Assembly (NCBI RefSeq): GCF_014926405.1
Contig: NZ_JACXXJ020000005.1
Coordinates: 1,803,001-1,867,000, forward strand
DNA from: Agrobacterium vitis
Lineage (GTDB): Bacteria; Pseudomonadota; Alphaproteobacteria; Rhizobiales; Rhizobiaceae
Reading direction: 5' to 3'
Length of the DNA: 64,000 nt
Positions 48,795 to 57,522 of this stretch are shown piece by piece. The translations under genes and the position numbers were made by a program. Position 1 is the first letter of the stretch. Each line of letters begins with the position of its first letter. Under the pieces are notes generated by a model, which saw nothing but the letters and a program-made list of their open reading frames with translations, did no database searches and was not told the origin of the DNA.

Positions 48795-50078
48795 TCAGAG
48801 CTTCGATAAAGCCTGTTGAAGATCCGCAATGATATCGTCGGGGTCCTCGATACCGATGGACAGGCGCACGACCTCCGGCCCTGCACCTGCCGCCACCTGC
48901 TGCTCCGGGGTCAATTGGGCATGGGTGGTCGAGGCGGGATGAATGACCAGCGAGCGGGTATCGCCGATATTGGCAAGATGGGAAAACAGCTGCAATCCCT
49001 CCACCAGCGCCTTGCCCGCCTCATAGCCACCCTTCAGCCCGAAGGTGAAAACGGCGCCAGCTCCTTTCGGTGCGTAGCGCTGTTGCAGCGCATGGTTCGG
49101 ATCATCCGGCAGGCCCGCATAATGCACCCAGGAGACTTTCGCATGGGCCTTCAGCCAATGCGCGACCTTCAAGGCGTTGTCGCAGTGACGCTGCATGCGC
49201 AGCGGCAAGGTTTCAATGCCGGTCAGGATGAGGAAGGCATTCATTGGCGCAATCGCCGGTCCAAGGTCGCGCAGACCGAGCACCCGGCAGGCAATGGCAA
49301 ACGCCATATTGCCGAAGGCGTCATGCAGAACCACATCGCCATATTCGCTGCGCGGCTGTGACAGGCTCGGAAACTTGTCCGATTGCGACCAGTCGAACGT
49401 GCCGCCGTCAACGATCACGCCGCCCATGGAATTTCCATGGCCGCCGAGAAATTTGGTGGCGGAATGCACGACGATATCGGCACCGTATTCCAAAGGCCGG
49501 ACCAGATAAGGGCTGGCCATGGTATTATCGACGATCAGCGGCAGTCCGTGGCGGCGCGCAACATCGGCAATAGTGGCAATATCGACGAATGTACCACCGG
49601 GATTGGCAAGGCTTTCGATGAAAATCGCCTTGGTTCGCTCGTCGATTTGCGCCTCAAAGCTTGCCGGATTGTCGGTATCGGCCCAGCGCACCTGCCAGCC
49701 GAAATTCTGAAAGGCGTGACCGAATTGGTTGATTGATCCGCCATAGAGCTTTTTGGCGGCAACGAAATTATCCCCCGGCTGCATCAGGGTATGAAAGACC
49801 AGCATTTGCGCCGCATGTCCCGATGCCACTGCCAATGCCGCCGTGCCGCCTTCCAAAGCAGCCACCCGCTCTTCCAGAACGCCCTGGGTCGGGTTCATGA
49901 TCCTTGTATAGATATTGCCGAATTGCTTGAGGCCGAACAAGGCGGCGGCGTGATCGGTATTTTCAAACACAAAGGCGGTCGTCTGGTAGATCGGCGTCGT
50001 GCGTGCGCCGGTCGCCGGGTCCGGCTGAGCACCCGCATGCACGGCCAGCGTTGCAAAGCCCGGATTGTTGTTTGCCAT
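48795..50078 (-). CDS. O-acetylhomoserine sulfhydrylase
   Basis: A PLP-dependent Cys/Met-metabolism enzyme of 427 residues that makes homocysteine from O-acetylhomoserine and sulfide (direct sulfhydrylation). [20 protein letters not shown] begins the fold. The PLP Lys is in [14 protein letters not shown], and the C-terminus has [19 protein letters not shown] 50078 follows GGGAGG, which settles the start. Single gene. Confidence 0.93.
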   Translation of the reverse strand: MANNNPGFATLAVHAGAQPDPATGARTTPIYQTTAFVFENTDHAAALFGLKQFGNIYTRIMNPTQGVLEERVAALEGGTAALAVASGHAAQMLVFHTLMQPGDNFVAAKKLYGGSINQFGHAFQNFGWQVRWADTDNPASFEAQIDERTKAIFIESLANPGGTFVDIATIADVARRHGLPLIVDNTMASPYLVRPLEYGADIVVHSATKFLGGHGNSMGGVIVDGGTFDWSQSDKFPSLSQPRSEYGDVVLHDAFGNMAFAIACRVLGLRDLGPAIAPMNAFLILTGIETLPLRMQRHCDNALKVAHWLKAHAKVSWVHYAGLPDDPNHALQQRYAPKGAGAVFTFGLKGGYEAGKALVEGLQLFSHLANIGDTRSLVIHPASTTHAQLTPEQQVAAGAGPEVVRLSIGIEDPDDIIADLQQALSKL

Positions 50079-50217
50079 GGTTATCCTCCCTGAAATATTG
50101 CGGCAGAGCATTACACCGATGCCGATGAAACGCTACCTCATGCCCTGTTTGAAAGTCCTGGCTTTTTGGGACAATTGCACAATCGTTTGATGCCTATAGA
50201 TTTCTTATCCGATAAGC

Positions 50218-50670
50218 CTAATGCCTGTCCGGCTCCAGTGTCCCTTGAAAAATTCTGGGATATTCGATGGCCGGGCAGCGGTTCATCACCATCTTCACAC
50301 CGGCGGCCTCGGCGCGGGCGGCGGCCTGGTCGTCGCGCACGCCAAGCTGAGCCCAGATCACCTTCGGCAAATGCGTTAGCTCCAAGGCTTCATCCACCAC
50401 GGAGGATAGATATTCGGAAGCGCGGAACACATCGATCATATCGACGGGCTCGGGAATGTCCCGAAGCGACGCAAAAACAGTCTGCCCCAGAATGTCCTTT
50501 CCCGCCTGCCCCGGATTGACCGGAATAACGCGGTAGCCATGGTTCAGCAGAAAATGCATGAGCCCATGGCTTGGCCGCGCCGGATTGGGCGAAGCCCCGG
50601 TCAGAGCAATGATCTTGACCGTTTCCAGAATGGTCCTGAGATAATCGCTCTCATAAACGTCATGCTGCAT
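50218..50670 (-). CDS. CoA-binding-domain protein, paralog 1
   Basis: A 150-residue YccU-like single Rossmann domain (CoA_binding_2): IIALTGASPNPARPSHG, YRVIPVNPGQAGKDILG, VDMIDVFRASEYLSSVVDEAL, and the end VMNRCPAIEYPRIF. Role unknown. A second copy is at 51339-51803. Confidence 0.87.
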   Translation of the reverse strand: MQHDVYESDYLRTILETVKIIALTGASPNPARPSHGLMHFLLNHGYRVIPVNPGQAGKDILGQTVFASLRDIPEPVDMIDVFRASEYLSSVVDEALELTHLPKVIWAQLGVRDDQAAARAEAAGVKMVMNRCPAIEYPRIFQGTLEPDRH

Positions 50671-50788
50671 GTCATTCTCCCCAAGACGCTACTGCATGAG
50701 TAGCTCCTGTGATCCTTTGGAACTGCGCCCTGTCTTGATCGTAAGCGAAAGCGCCCCAGTTAAGAAGAGGATATACAGTACGTCACCC

Positions 50789-50880
50789 GAAAGTGTGCGG
50801 CGTTTTTGAGAAAAAGACATGCGAAAACAAAAACCTATAACATGTCGGGTGAATCCGGAATCACGCGACATGCTATAGGC
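50789..50880 (+). repeat. dispersed repeat family 2 with long palindrome
   Basis: A conserved head (CGAAAGTGTGCGGCG, then AAAGACATGCGAAAACAAAA) is followed by an imperfect 19-bp palindrome (arms 50834-50852 and 50861-50879, CCTATAACATGTCGGGTGA-type, three mismatches). The same head plus a different palindrome occurs at 51866-51950. It lies in the promoter region of the secreted small protein. Confidence 0.65.
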
Positions 50881-50912
50881 ATTGGCAAATGCTTTTTGAT
50901 GGAGATATTCCA

Positions 50913-51257
50913 ATGAACCCAATGATACGGCTAGGTTTTTGCGTTGCTATTTCTTTATGGGGTAGCAGTGCGCTGGCGATAGAGCGTTACAACTCGACCA
51001 CGCTTGCCTGCGAAAATGTCCGGCAAATCCTGCGAGACCAGGGGGCTGCCGTTCTACGCTATCCCTCGAAGCGGGTGCCGGGCATGGCGCTTTACGATCG
51101 CTATGTTCGCAACACCAATTCCTGTTCGCCAGGCGAGTATGCCGAACGCGCCACAGTACCGACACGCGACAACCCTGCCTGCCCGGTGCTGAACTGCAAA
51201 CCGGTGGACAACCTGCAGGACGGCTTTATCCGCTTCGTTCCGCATTACTCCCTCTGA
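50913..51257 (+). CDS. small secreted hypothetical protein
   Basis: A 114-residue protein with a signal peptide (NPMIRLGFCVAISLWGSSALA, cleavage likely after ALA). The mature part has four Cys (TLACENV, TNSCSPGE, NPACPVLNCKPV), suggesting two disulfides in the periplasm. ATG 50913 has GGAG about 8 nt upstream. It sits between two CoA-binding paralogs. I do not recognise the function. Confidence 0.75.
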   Translation: MNPMIRLGFCVAISLWGSSALAIERYNSTTLACENVRQILRDQGAAVLRYPSKRVPGMALYDRYVRNTNSCSPGEYAERATVPTRDNPACPVLNCKPVDNLQDGFIRFVPHYSL

Positions 51258-51338
51258 GCGACAAGTAGCCCGTGGATAAGTCCGCAAGACGGCGATAATC
51301 GCGCAAGGCAGCGCGATTATCGTTGGTGCAGCTTGGTA

Positions 51339-51803
51339 TCAGGCTGCGGTGGGGGAGCGATGGGCAATATGACTGGCCTGGTAGACCAGCGGATATTCCA
51401 CGACCAGCGCTCGGTTCATCACGACATCGATATCTGCCGCCTCGGCTTTTGCCGCCGCGTCATCATCGCGGACACCCAATTGACCCCAAATCGCTTTTGG
51501 TCGTCTCTCCAGCGCCAGGGCTTCATCCACCACCTCACTGAGGGATTCCGAGCGCCGAAACACGTCGATGAGATCGATCGGCACCCCTATATCGGCAAGG
51601 CGAGCATGCACAGGGCGACCAAGAATCGTGGTGCCAGCAAGCGCCGGATTCACGGGGAAGACCTGATAGCCCTTGCCGAGCAAAAAACCGAGCACCCAAT
51701 GGCTGGGCCGGTCATCGCGTGCGGACGCTCCAACCAGCGCGACGGTGTGGGTGCGCGCCAGAATCTTGCAGAGATAGTCATCGGAATAATGGTCGTGGTT
51801 CAT
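51339..51803 (-). CDS. CoA-binding-domain protein, paralog 2
   Basis: A 154-residue YccU-like Rossmann domain clearly homologous to paralog 1: VALVGASARDDRPSHW, YQVFPVNPALAGTTILG, IDLIDVFRRSESLSEVVDEAL, VVMNRALVVEYPLVY. The two probably arose by duplication and were later separated by the secreted-protein gene. Confidence 0.86.
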   Translation of the reverse strand: MNHDHYSDDYLCKILARTHTVALVGASARDDRPSHWVLGFLLGKGYQVFPVNPALAGTTILGRPVHARLADIGVPIDLIDVFRRSESLSEVVDEALALERRPKAIWGQLGVRDDDAAAKAEAADIDVVMNRALVVEYPLVYQASHIAHRSPTAA

Positions 51804-51865
51804 GGCTTATCCTTCCCGGCTTGACAGCCGTTTCTCCAGACAATCCGTCCCTAAAACCTGTCACT

Positions 51866-51950
51866 TAAAAGTGGGCAGCGGTTTTGCGATGACGACATGC
51901 AGCAAAACAAAAATTCAAAGCATGAAAAGCTACCCTGAAAATATGCTTTG
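51866..51950 (+). repeat. dispersed repeat family 2, second copy
   Basis: AAAAGTGGGCAGCGGTTTTG, GACGACATGC and AAAACAAAAA are followed by a palindrome CAAAGCAT (51916-51923) with ATGCTTTG (51943-51950). The head is shared with 50789-50880. It abuts a reversed family-1 copy. Confidence 0.65.
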
Positions 51951-52013
51951 CTCTCGTGCTGTCGTTTGTCTTTTCAGGAAAACCGGGCTCCACTCTTCCT
52001 AAGGCAAACTCTA
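51951..52013 (-). repeat. MITE-like family-1 copy E (partial, reversed)
   Basis: On the minus strand from 52013 it reads TAGAGTTTGCC, then AGTGGAGCCCGGTTTTCCTG and AAAAGACAAACGA, aligning with the left two thirds of the intact element. The right end is lost where it meets the family-2 repeat. Confidence 0.65.
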
Positions 52014-52890
52014 GGTCCCGGTCGCAGGATAGCAAATTTGGCTTAACTGTTTGCAAAGACGTAAAGTCCCGCAATGACACATTACGCGCTCCCATTCGCG
52101 CCATCATTTCCCGATTAAGTAACCTTTCTTTGCACAACCATCCCTCTGCCGACCCAGAATCGGAAACGCCGAATACAACCCTTAAGATAAAGACGCACCA
52201 ATACCCCTCCACCTCCAGAGGAGACAGTGAAGCGGTCGTCATGTTATCGCTATCATTAGTATGCTCTTTTTAAGGGAATTTTCAAGCTTGATGTGATAAC
52301 CATCACATCAATGAAGTACAATGCTATTATGTTCACTTAATATTCTTTTTTTGTTCATGTACATTTTAGCACTCTCAAACATTGAATTCCCTAATGATTA
52401 CAAGTAGTTTTAGGCAAAAATTATTTCACTTATAATGTCGCTAGACGCACTAGAATTTAAATCGATTTGATTGTCGATCAACCCACCTGCGTAAGCCTGC
52501 GTTAACGCAATAGCCTCGGGTTACGTATGTCAGACCTAAGTTTATACTACTCTTGATTGAAAATTAATTATCTAGAAACAAGGCGAAATAACAGAGTGGT
52601 TTGTCTCAAAACGAAGCAACCACCTCATGTCTTCTCCAGGAGGAAGCAGGCATCAAACACGAATATCCCCGCCCTCGTCCGAGAGGAAAAAGACAAGAGC
52701 GCCTCATCGCGTCATAGCGTCATAGCGTCATAGAGCAGTTGGCAAGTTCAGCATGACCGCCCAGCCGATTGCACCACGGAAAAGGCCGAAATCCAGACAA
52801 GACGGCAAAGTATTTTGCGGTAAAATAATACCACACATCTAATTATCTGTTTTCTATGGATTTTTCGAACTCCGCCATCAAGCAACCATC
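52014..52890. other. long AT-rich non-coding region upstream of rplM
   Basis: Almost 900 bp without a supportable gene. The stretch 52240-52580 is markedly AT-rich compared with the rest of the window. A GTCATAGC-type short tandem repeat is at about 52710-52735. ORFs on either strand have no gene-like features. It may hold relics, a foreign remnant, or binding sites. Confidence 0.5.
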
Positions 52891-52919
52891 CTTGACCGAA
52901 CCCGGCACCGCGACTATAA
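52891..52919 (+). promoter_or_regulatory. rplM-rpsI promoter
   Basis: CTTGAC (52891-52896), 17-bp spacer, CTATAA (52914-52919): an almost perfect match to the rhizobial sigma70 consensus CTTGAC-N17-CTATAT. Predicted start near 52925, leaving a leader of about 120 nt. Confidence 0.8.
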
Positions 52920-52930
52920 AGCCGGCAGCT

Positions 52931-52975
52931 TGCGGCCCTATGGACCGCATTCTTTTTGTGCGTGTGAAAGCGCAC
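52931..52975 (+). promoter_or_regulatory. structured leader of rplM, attenuator-like
   Basis: TGCGG...CCGCA (52931-52949) is followed by TTCTTTTT. A second stem, GTGCG...CGCAC (52958-52975), follows. The first resembles a weak rho-independent terminator inside the 5' leader. Autoregulation by L13 is known in E. coli; this leader is a candidate site here. Confidence 0.45.
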
Positions 52976-53044
52976 AAGACAAGCAACAAGAAACGCCCGA
53001 CCGGCCGTTAACGGCTGAAAGGGTCCAAAAGAAAGTTGAACCTC

Positions 53045-53509
53045 ATGTCTACCTTCGTTCAGAAGCCTGCAGAGGTGGAGAAGAAGTGGGTCATCATCGA
53101 CGCCGAAGGGCTCGTTGTTGGTCGCCTCGCCACCGTGATCGCCACCTATCTGCGTGGCAAGCACAAGGTCACGTACACTCCCCACGTCGATGATGGCGAC
53201 AATGTCATCGTCATCAATGCCGAAAAGGTCGTCCTGACCGGCAAGAAATACACCGACAAGACCTATTACTGGCACACCGGCTATCCGGGTGGCATCAAGG
53301 AACGCACGGCGCGCCAGATCATCGAAGGCCGCTTCCCGGAGCGCGTTCTTGAAAAGGCTGTCGAGCGCATGATTCCCCGCGGTCCGCTTGGCCGTCGCCA
53401 GATGAAGAACCTGCGCGTTTACGCCGGGTCCGCCCACCCCCACGAAGCCCAGCAGCCTGTCGCTCTCGACGTGGCCAAGCTGAACAGCAAGAACGTAAGG
53501 AGCGCCTAA
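53045..53509 (+). CDS. rplM: 50S ribosomal protein L13
   Basis: A 154-residue large-subunit protein, one of the early assemblers. It begins [20 protein letters not shown], with [18 protein letters not shown] and the conserved [22 protein letters not shown] 53045 was chosen over an ATG 9 nt earlier. It forms an operon with rpsI, 2 bp apart. Confidence 0.97.
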   Translation: MSTFVQKPAEVEKKWVIIDAEGLVVGRLATVIATYLRGKHKVTYTPHVDDGDNVIVINAEKVVLTGKKYTDKTYYWHTGYPGGIKERTARQIIEGRFPERVLEKAVERMIPRGPLGRRQMKNLRVYAGSAHPHEAQQPVALDVAKLNSKNVRSA

Positions 53510-53511
53510 GT

Positions 53512-53979
53512 ATGGCTGACCTCTCTTCCCTGAAGGATCTCGGCACTGCGCAGGAAGCTTCGGCTCCCGTTCACGTCCGTAAGGTCGACGCTCAAGGCCG
53601 CGCCTACGCGACTGGCAAGCGCAAGAACGCAATTGCCCGCGTCTGGGTCAAGCCCGGCACTGGCAAGATCACGGTCAATGGCCGCGATTTCCCGGTTTAC
53701 TTCGCCCGTCCGGTTCTGCAGATGATTCTGCAGCAGCCTGTCGTTGCTGCTGCTCGCACCGGTCAGTTCGACGTTATCGCCACCGTGACCGGTGGTGGTC
53801 TGTCCGGCCAGGCTGGCGCTGTGCGTCACGGCATTTCCAAGGCCCTCACCTACTTCGAACCAGGCCTGCGCTCGGTTCTGAAGAAGGGCGGCTTCCTGAC
53901 CCGCGATAGCCGCGTTGTTGAACGTAAGAAGTACGGCAAGGCAAAAGCTCGCCGGTCCTTCCAGTTCTCCAAGCGCTAA
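53512..53979 (+). CDS. rpsI: 30S ribosomal protein S9
   Basis: A 155-residue small-subunit protein whose C-terminal Lys-Arg tail reaches the P-site t[23 protein letters not shown] and [19 protein letters not shown] are diagnostic, and the end is RRSFQFSKR. The N-terminal extension of about 25 residues is normal for alphaproteobacteria. Confidence 0.97.
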   Translation: MADLSSLKDLGTAQEASAPVHVRKVDAQGRAYATGKRKNAIARVWVKPGTGKITVNGRDFPVYFARPVLQMILQQPVVAAARTGQFDVIATVTGGGLSGQAGAVRHGISKALTYFEPGLRSVLKKGGFLTRDSRVVERKKYGKAKARRSFQFSKR

Positions 53980-54004
53980 TCGCGCTTCTGGAATTTTACA
54001 TTGG

Positions 54005-54032
54005 AAAAGCGGGGCTTCGGCTCCGCTTTTTT
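54005..54032 (+). terminator. rplM-rpsI terminator
   Basis: An 11-bp stem AAAAGCGGGGC / GCTCCGCTTTT around a TTCG tetraloop, followed by further T. It lies 26 bp after rpsI. Confidence 0.93.
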
Positions 54033-54125
54033 ATTTGTCCGATCACCAATTTGAATTTGTCTATTTCGGCTGAAGGAGCAAATTGACAACACGCCATGCC
54101 TCAACCCAACAGAGAGTCGCTTGTG

Positions 54126-54458
54126 ATGTCCCGTTTTGCCAAACTGCCTTCTCCCCCTTACTACGTCGTCTGTTTTTCCTCGGTCAGAACCGAAGTCAGC
54201 AATGGCTACGATGACATGGCAGAGGCCATGGTGACGCTTGCCAGCCAGCAGCCAGGCTTTCTCGGTGTGGAATCCGCCCGCGATGCGACCGGGTTCGGCA
54301 TAACCAATTCCTACTGGAGCGATGAAGACTCGATCCGGGCCTGGAAAAAGGTCGTGGATCATCTGGCAGCGCAAAACCAGGGCCGTGCGGAATGGTATAG
54401 CCGCTATGAGGTGCGCGTCGCAAAAGTGGAGCGGGCCTACAGCTTTGCGAAAGCCTGA
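54126..54458 (+). CDS. antibiotic-biosynthesis-monooxygenase-fold protein
   Basis: A 110-residue ABM-like dimeric alpha+beta barrel protein: PPYYVVCFSSVRTE, YDDMAEAMVTLASQQPGFLG, FGITNSYWSDEDSIRAWKK, and WYSRYEVRVAKVERAYSF. Many family members protect against or modify reactive compounds; the substrate is unknown. The start at 54126 follows the family N-terminus; ATG 54096 is also possible and neither has a strong ribosome binding site. Confidence 0.82.
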   Translation: MSRFAKLPSPPYYVVCFSSVRTEVSNGYDDMAEAMVTLASQQPGFLGVESARDATGFGITNSYWSDEDSIRAWKKVVDHLAAQNQGRAEWYSRYEVRVAKVERAYSFAKA

Positions 54459-54529
54459 CACAGCAAGGATTACCGATTGCCACTGGCTTCAGTTTGACCG
54501 GTGACGCAGGCGGAACCTTGGAATTGAAG

Positions 54530-55375
54530 ATGATAAAACGGCCTTACAATATTTGCATCGTGGAGCCGAAAGGCTTTGGTCACTCCAAAGCCTTCGAGGA
54601 AGTCGCCGAAGCCCTTGACTATTCCTTGAAAGAATTGGGGTATCCGACAGCCCTTTCTGTCAACAGAGTAACCGACGACGCCGTCAACATTATCTTCGGG
54701 GCGCATCTCCTCCCCTTGCAGGACCTTCACAGCCTTCATCCGAGCACGATCATCGTCAATGCCGAACCGCTATCTGCAACTTCAGAACGGACACGTGAGC
54801 GGGTTCTCATCTGCCTCAATGCCGGTTTGGAAATCTGGGATTACAGTCCCGCAAATATCGAGATCCTCAACCGAATCGGTGGGCGGCCCGTCAAATATCT
54901 GCAACTGGGCTTTCAGAAAGAACTGGACCGTATAGCGCCTGCACCGGTGCGGGATATCGACGTCCTTTTTTATGGCTCCATGAATGAACGTCGCGCAGAG
55001 ATTCTCTACGGCTTGCAAGCCCGAGGGCTTGTCATCGAGCATCTGTTCGATGTGTATGGACGCGAGCGCGATGCCTGGATCGCCAGGTCCAAAGTGGTTT
55101 TGAACATGCATCTGCTGGAATCGCAGATTTTCGAAGTCGTGCGCGTGTTCTATCTGCTCATCAATGGCGTGGCCGTCGTCGGCGAAGTCAATGGGCCGGA
55201 AACGCTGATCGATGAGCGGTTTGCGCAGGGCATCGTCGCCGCACCCTATGGTGATCTGATCGACGTTACGGAACAGCTGGTGCGCGATGCTGCCAGGCTC
55301 GAGAAACAACGCATCCTGGCCCGCGACGCCATCAAGCGTCATCCGCAAGTGACCTTCACCCAACAGCTTCTTTGA
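54530..55375 (+). CDS. glycosyltransferase-like protein, tandem paralog 1
   Basis: A 281-residue cytoplasmic protein without signal peptide or helices. Two Rossmann-like halves are suggested: NICIVEPKGFGHSKAFEEVA, and RDIDVLFYGSMNERRAEIL, then VYGRERDAWIARSKVVLNMH and VFYLLINGVAVVGE. The latter pattern is that of GT-B (CgeB-like) glycosyltransferase C-termini, but no activity is proven. It is about two-thirds identical to the next gene by eye. ATG 54530 follows GGAATTGAAG. Confidence 0.6.
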   Translation: MIKRPYNICIVEPKGFGHSKAFEEVAEALDYSLKELGYPTALSVNRVTDDAVNIIFGAHLLPLQDLHSLHPSTIIVNAEPLSATSERTRERVLICLNAGLEIWDYSPANIEILNRIGGRPVKYLQLGFQKELDRIAPAPVRDIDVLFYGSMNERRAEILYGLQARGLVIEHLFDVYGRERDAWIARSKVVLNMHLLESQIFEVVRVFYLLINGVAVVGEVNGPETLIDERFAQGIVAAPYGDLIDVTEQLVRDAARLEKQRILARDAIKRHPQVTFTQQLL

Positions 55376-55494
55376 TATCCCGATGGTAAAAATGGACGGC
55401 CTACAGGTTTACGAAAGCCAGCTGTGCCACGGTCACAGCCCTTACCATCATGCACCGCACGTGCATCCTGATCTCGTAACAGCTGGTCCGCGAC

Positions 55495-56340
55495 ATGAGT
55501 TCTGAAAAATACAATATCTGCATCGTGAGGCCTGACGGCTTCATACACTCCATGGCTTTCGTGGAAGTCGCTGAGGCACTGGGCTATTCGCTACGAGCGC
55601 TGGGGCATCAGTCGATGGTGAATTTCAATGCCTTCGCACATGACGCAATCAACATCATTTTCGGCGCCCATCTGCTGACACCGCAAGATATAGCCGATCT
55701 CAAGCCAAACACTGTCATTGTCAATGCAGAACCGCTCTCGGCGATTGACGCTCCGGTGCGTGAGCGCATTCTCACCTGGCTTGAGACCGGCCTGGAAATC
55801 TGGGATTACAGCCGGGCCAATATCGAGATCCTCAGCCAGATCGGCGGACGGCCGGCGAAATATCTGCAATTGGGCTTCCAGAATGAACTGGATCGCATTA
55901 CGCCTGCGCCGCACCAGGATATCGACGTGCTGTTCTATGGCTCAATGAACGACCGGCGTGCCGCCATCATCGATGGCCTGCGTGACCGGGGCCTTGCCGT
56001 CAAGCGCCTGTTCAACGCCTATGGACGCGACCGTGACATTTGGATCGCCCGTTCCAAAACCGTATTGAACATGCATTTTTTCGACGCACAGATTTTCGAG
56101 GTCGTGCGGGTCTTTTATCTTCTCAACAATGGTGTGCCTGTTATCGGCGAGGTCAACGGACAGGCGACGCAGATCGATGAGCGATTTACCCAGGGCATCG
56201 TGGCAGCACCCTATGACGAGCTGATTGATGTCACCGAAAAGCTGGTGCGCGATCCCGAAAGGCTGGCACGGCAGCGCATCATCGCCCGCGACGCCATCAC
56301 GCCCTATCCGCAGACGGTCTTCACGCAAATGCTGCTTTGA
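55495..56340 (+). CDS. glycosyltransferase-like protein, tandem paralog 2
   Basis: A 281-residue close homologue of the preceding gene: NICIVRPDGFIHSMAFVEVA, DIDVLFYGSMNDRRAAII, WIARSKTVLNMHFFD, VRVFYLLNNGVPVIGE. The two are separated by 119 bp and probably arose by tandem duplication. Function unknown; a sugar-transfer role is inferred from the fold-like pattern. A complete MITE-like element follows. Confidence 0.6.
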   Translation: MSSEKYNICIVRPDGFIHSMAFVEVAEALGYSLRALGHQSMVNFNAFAHDAINIIFGAHLLTPQDIADLKPNTVIVNAEPLSAIDAPVRERILTWLETGLEIWDYSRANIEILSQIGGRPAKYLQLGFQNELDRITPAPHQDIDVLFYGSMNDRRAAIIDGLRDRGLAVKRLFNAYGRDRDIWIARSKTVLNMHFFDAQIFEVVRVFYLLNNGVPVIGEVNGQATQIDERFTQGIVAAPYDELIDVTEKLVRDPERLARQRIIARDAITPYPQTVFTQMLL

Positions 56341-56371
56341 CTGAGGACGAGGCCTCTATAGGATTGCTGCA

Positions 56372-56474
56372 TAGAGTTTGTCAGGAACAAGTGGAACCCG
56401 ATTTTCCCGAAAAGACAAACGAAAACAAGAGAAGCTGGAGTTTGTGTGGTTCAATATGAACCTGACAGACTCTA
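56372..56474 (+). mobile_element. intact MITE-like element, family 1 (reference copy)
   Basis: 103 bp with terminal inverted repeats TAGAGTTTGTCAGG (56372-56385) and CCTGACAGACTCTA (56461-56474), one mismatch. The interior has AAGTGGAACCCGATTTTCCC, AAAAGACAAACGAAAACAAG and GTGTGGTTCAATATGAACC. It has no coding capacity. Related copies lie at 7355-7471, 41584-41645, 51951-52013 and 62968-63338. It ends 25 bp before the ureohydrolase start. Confidence 0.75.
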
Positions 56475-56499
56475 GAATACCGGATGCGGATCAAATACT

Positions 56500-57453
56500 T
56501 TGGCAGATAAATCCATAGACCACGCCTTCACGGCAAACGATTTCACATCGGCGGCCACCGACCCGACCTATGCCGGGGTGCTCTCCTTCATGCGCAGGCG
56601 CTATACCAAGGCGCTGGATGGGGTGGACACGGCGGTCTGGGGCATACCCTTCGATGCCGCCACCTCCAACCGGCCCGGCGCCCGGTTCGGGCCGCAGGCC
56701 ATTCGCCGTGCCTCGGCCATTTTCGACAATGACCCGCAATATCCGTTCGAGCGCGACTTGTTCGCGGCCATGCCCACCGTGGATTACGGCGATTGCCGTC
56801 TGGACTATGGCAACCATTGGGAAACACCCGCGACCATTGAAAAGGAAGCGGCCGATATTCTCTCTAAGGCGAACTTCCTGCTGACGCTTGGCGGCGACCA
56901 TTTTATCACCTGGCCGCTGCTAAAGGCCCATGTCGCCAAACATGGCCCGCTGGCACTGGTGCAATTCGATGCCCATCAGGATACCTGGTTCGATGATGGC
57001 AACCGGATCGACCATGGTTCCTTCGTCGGGCGGGCGGTGCGCGAGGGCTTGATTGTCCCGTCCCGTTCGATCCAGATTGGCATCCGCACCCATGCGCCTG
57101 AAGATTGCGGCATCCGCATGCTCTACGGTCATCAGGTGGAGGAGATGCGCGCTGCCGAGATCGCTGCGCTGATCCTCGAGCATACGGCGGGCCAACCCGC
57201 CTATCTCACCTTCGACATCGATTGCCTCGACCCTGCTTTTGCCCCCGGCACCGGCACGCCGGTCGCAGGTGGACCATCCAGCGCAAAAATCCTCTCAGTT
57301 CTGCAAAACCTTCATCCGCTCGACATAAGAGGAGCCGATATAGTCGAGGTGGCACCCGCCTATGACCATGCCGATATCACTGCCATTGCAGCGGCCACGG
57401 TGGCGATGTATATGCTGGGGCTACGCGCTGAACGACTGGCGCGGTCTGGTTGA
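56500..57453 (+). CDS. speB: agmatinase-type ureohydrolase
   Basis: A 317-residue binuclear-manganese ureohydrolase. Metal motifs are LTLGGDHFITWPLL, LVQFDAHQDTWF and FDIDCLDPAFAPGTGTP. Agmatinase (agmatine to putrescine and urea) is the usual assignment; guanidinobutyrase or other guanidino-acid hydrolases are alternatives. The start is TTG 56500, giving ADKSIDHAFTANDF as the N-terminus; no good ribosome binding site is visible. Confidence 0.85.
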   Translation: MADKSIDHAFTANDFTSAATDPTYAGVLSFMRRRYTKALDGVDTAVWGIPFDAATSNRPGARFGPQAIRRASAIFDNDPQYPFERDLFAAMPTVDYGDCRLDYGNHWETPATIEKEAADILSKANFLLTLGGDHFITWPLLKAHVAKHGPLALVQFDAHQDTWFDDGNRIDHGSFVGRAVREGLIVPSRSIQIGIRTHAPEDCGIRMLYGHQVEEMRAAEIAALILEHTAGQPAYLTFDIDCLDPAFAPGTGTPVAGGPSSAKILSVLQNLHPLDIRGADIVEVAPAYDHADITAIAAATVAMYMLGLRAERLARSG

Positions 57454-57522
57454 TAAACTGATTCAAGCAATTCAGGATTTGAATCCGCAAAGGCGGGCAA
57501 TCCCCTGAAAAGAGAGGGTAAA

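Noticed and set aside
51865..52242. 125-codon minus-strand ORF
   Set aside because: Built largely from the two dispersed repeats, no conserved features.
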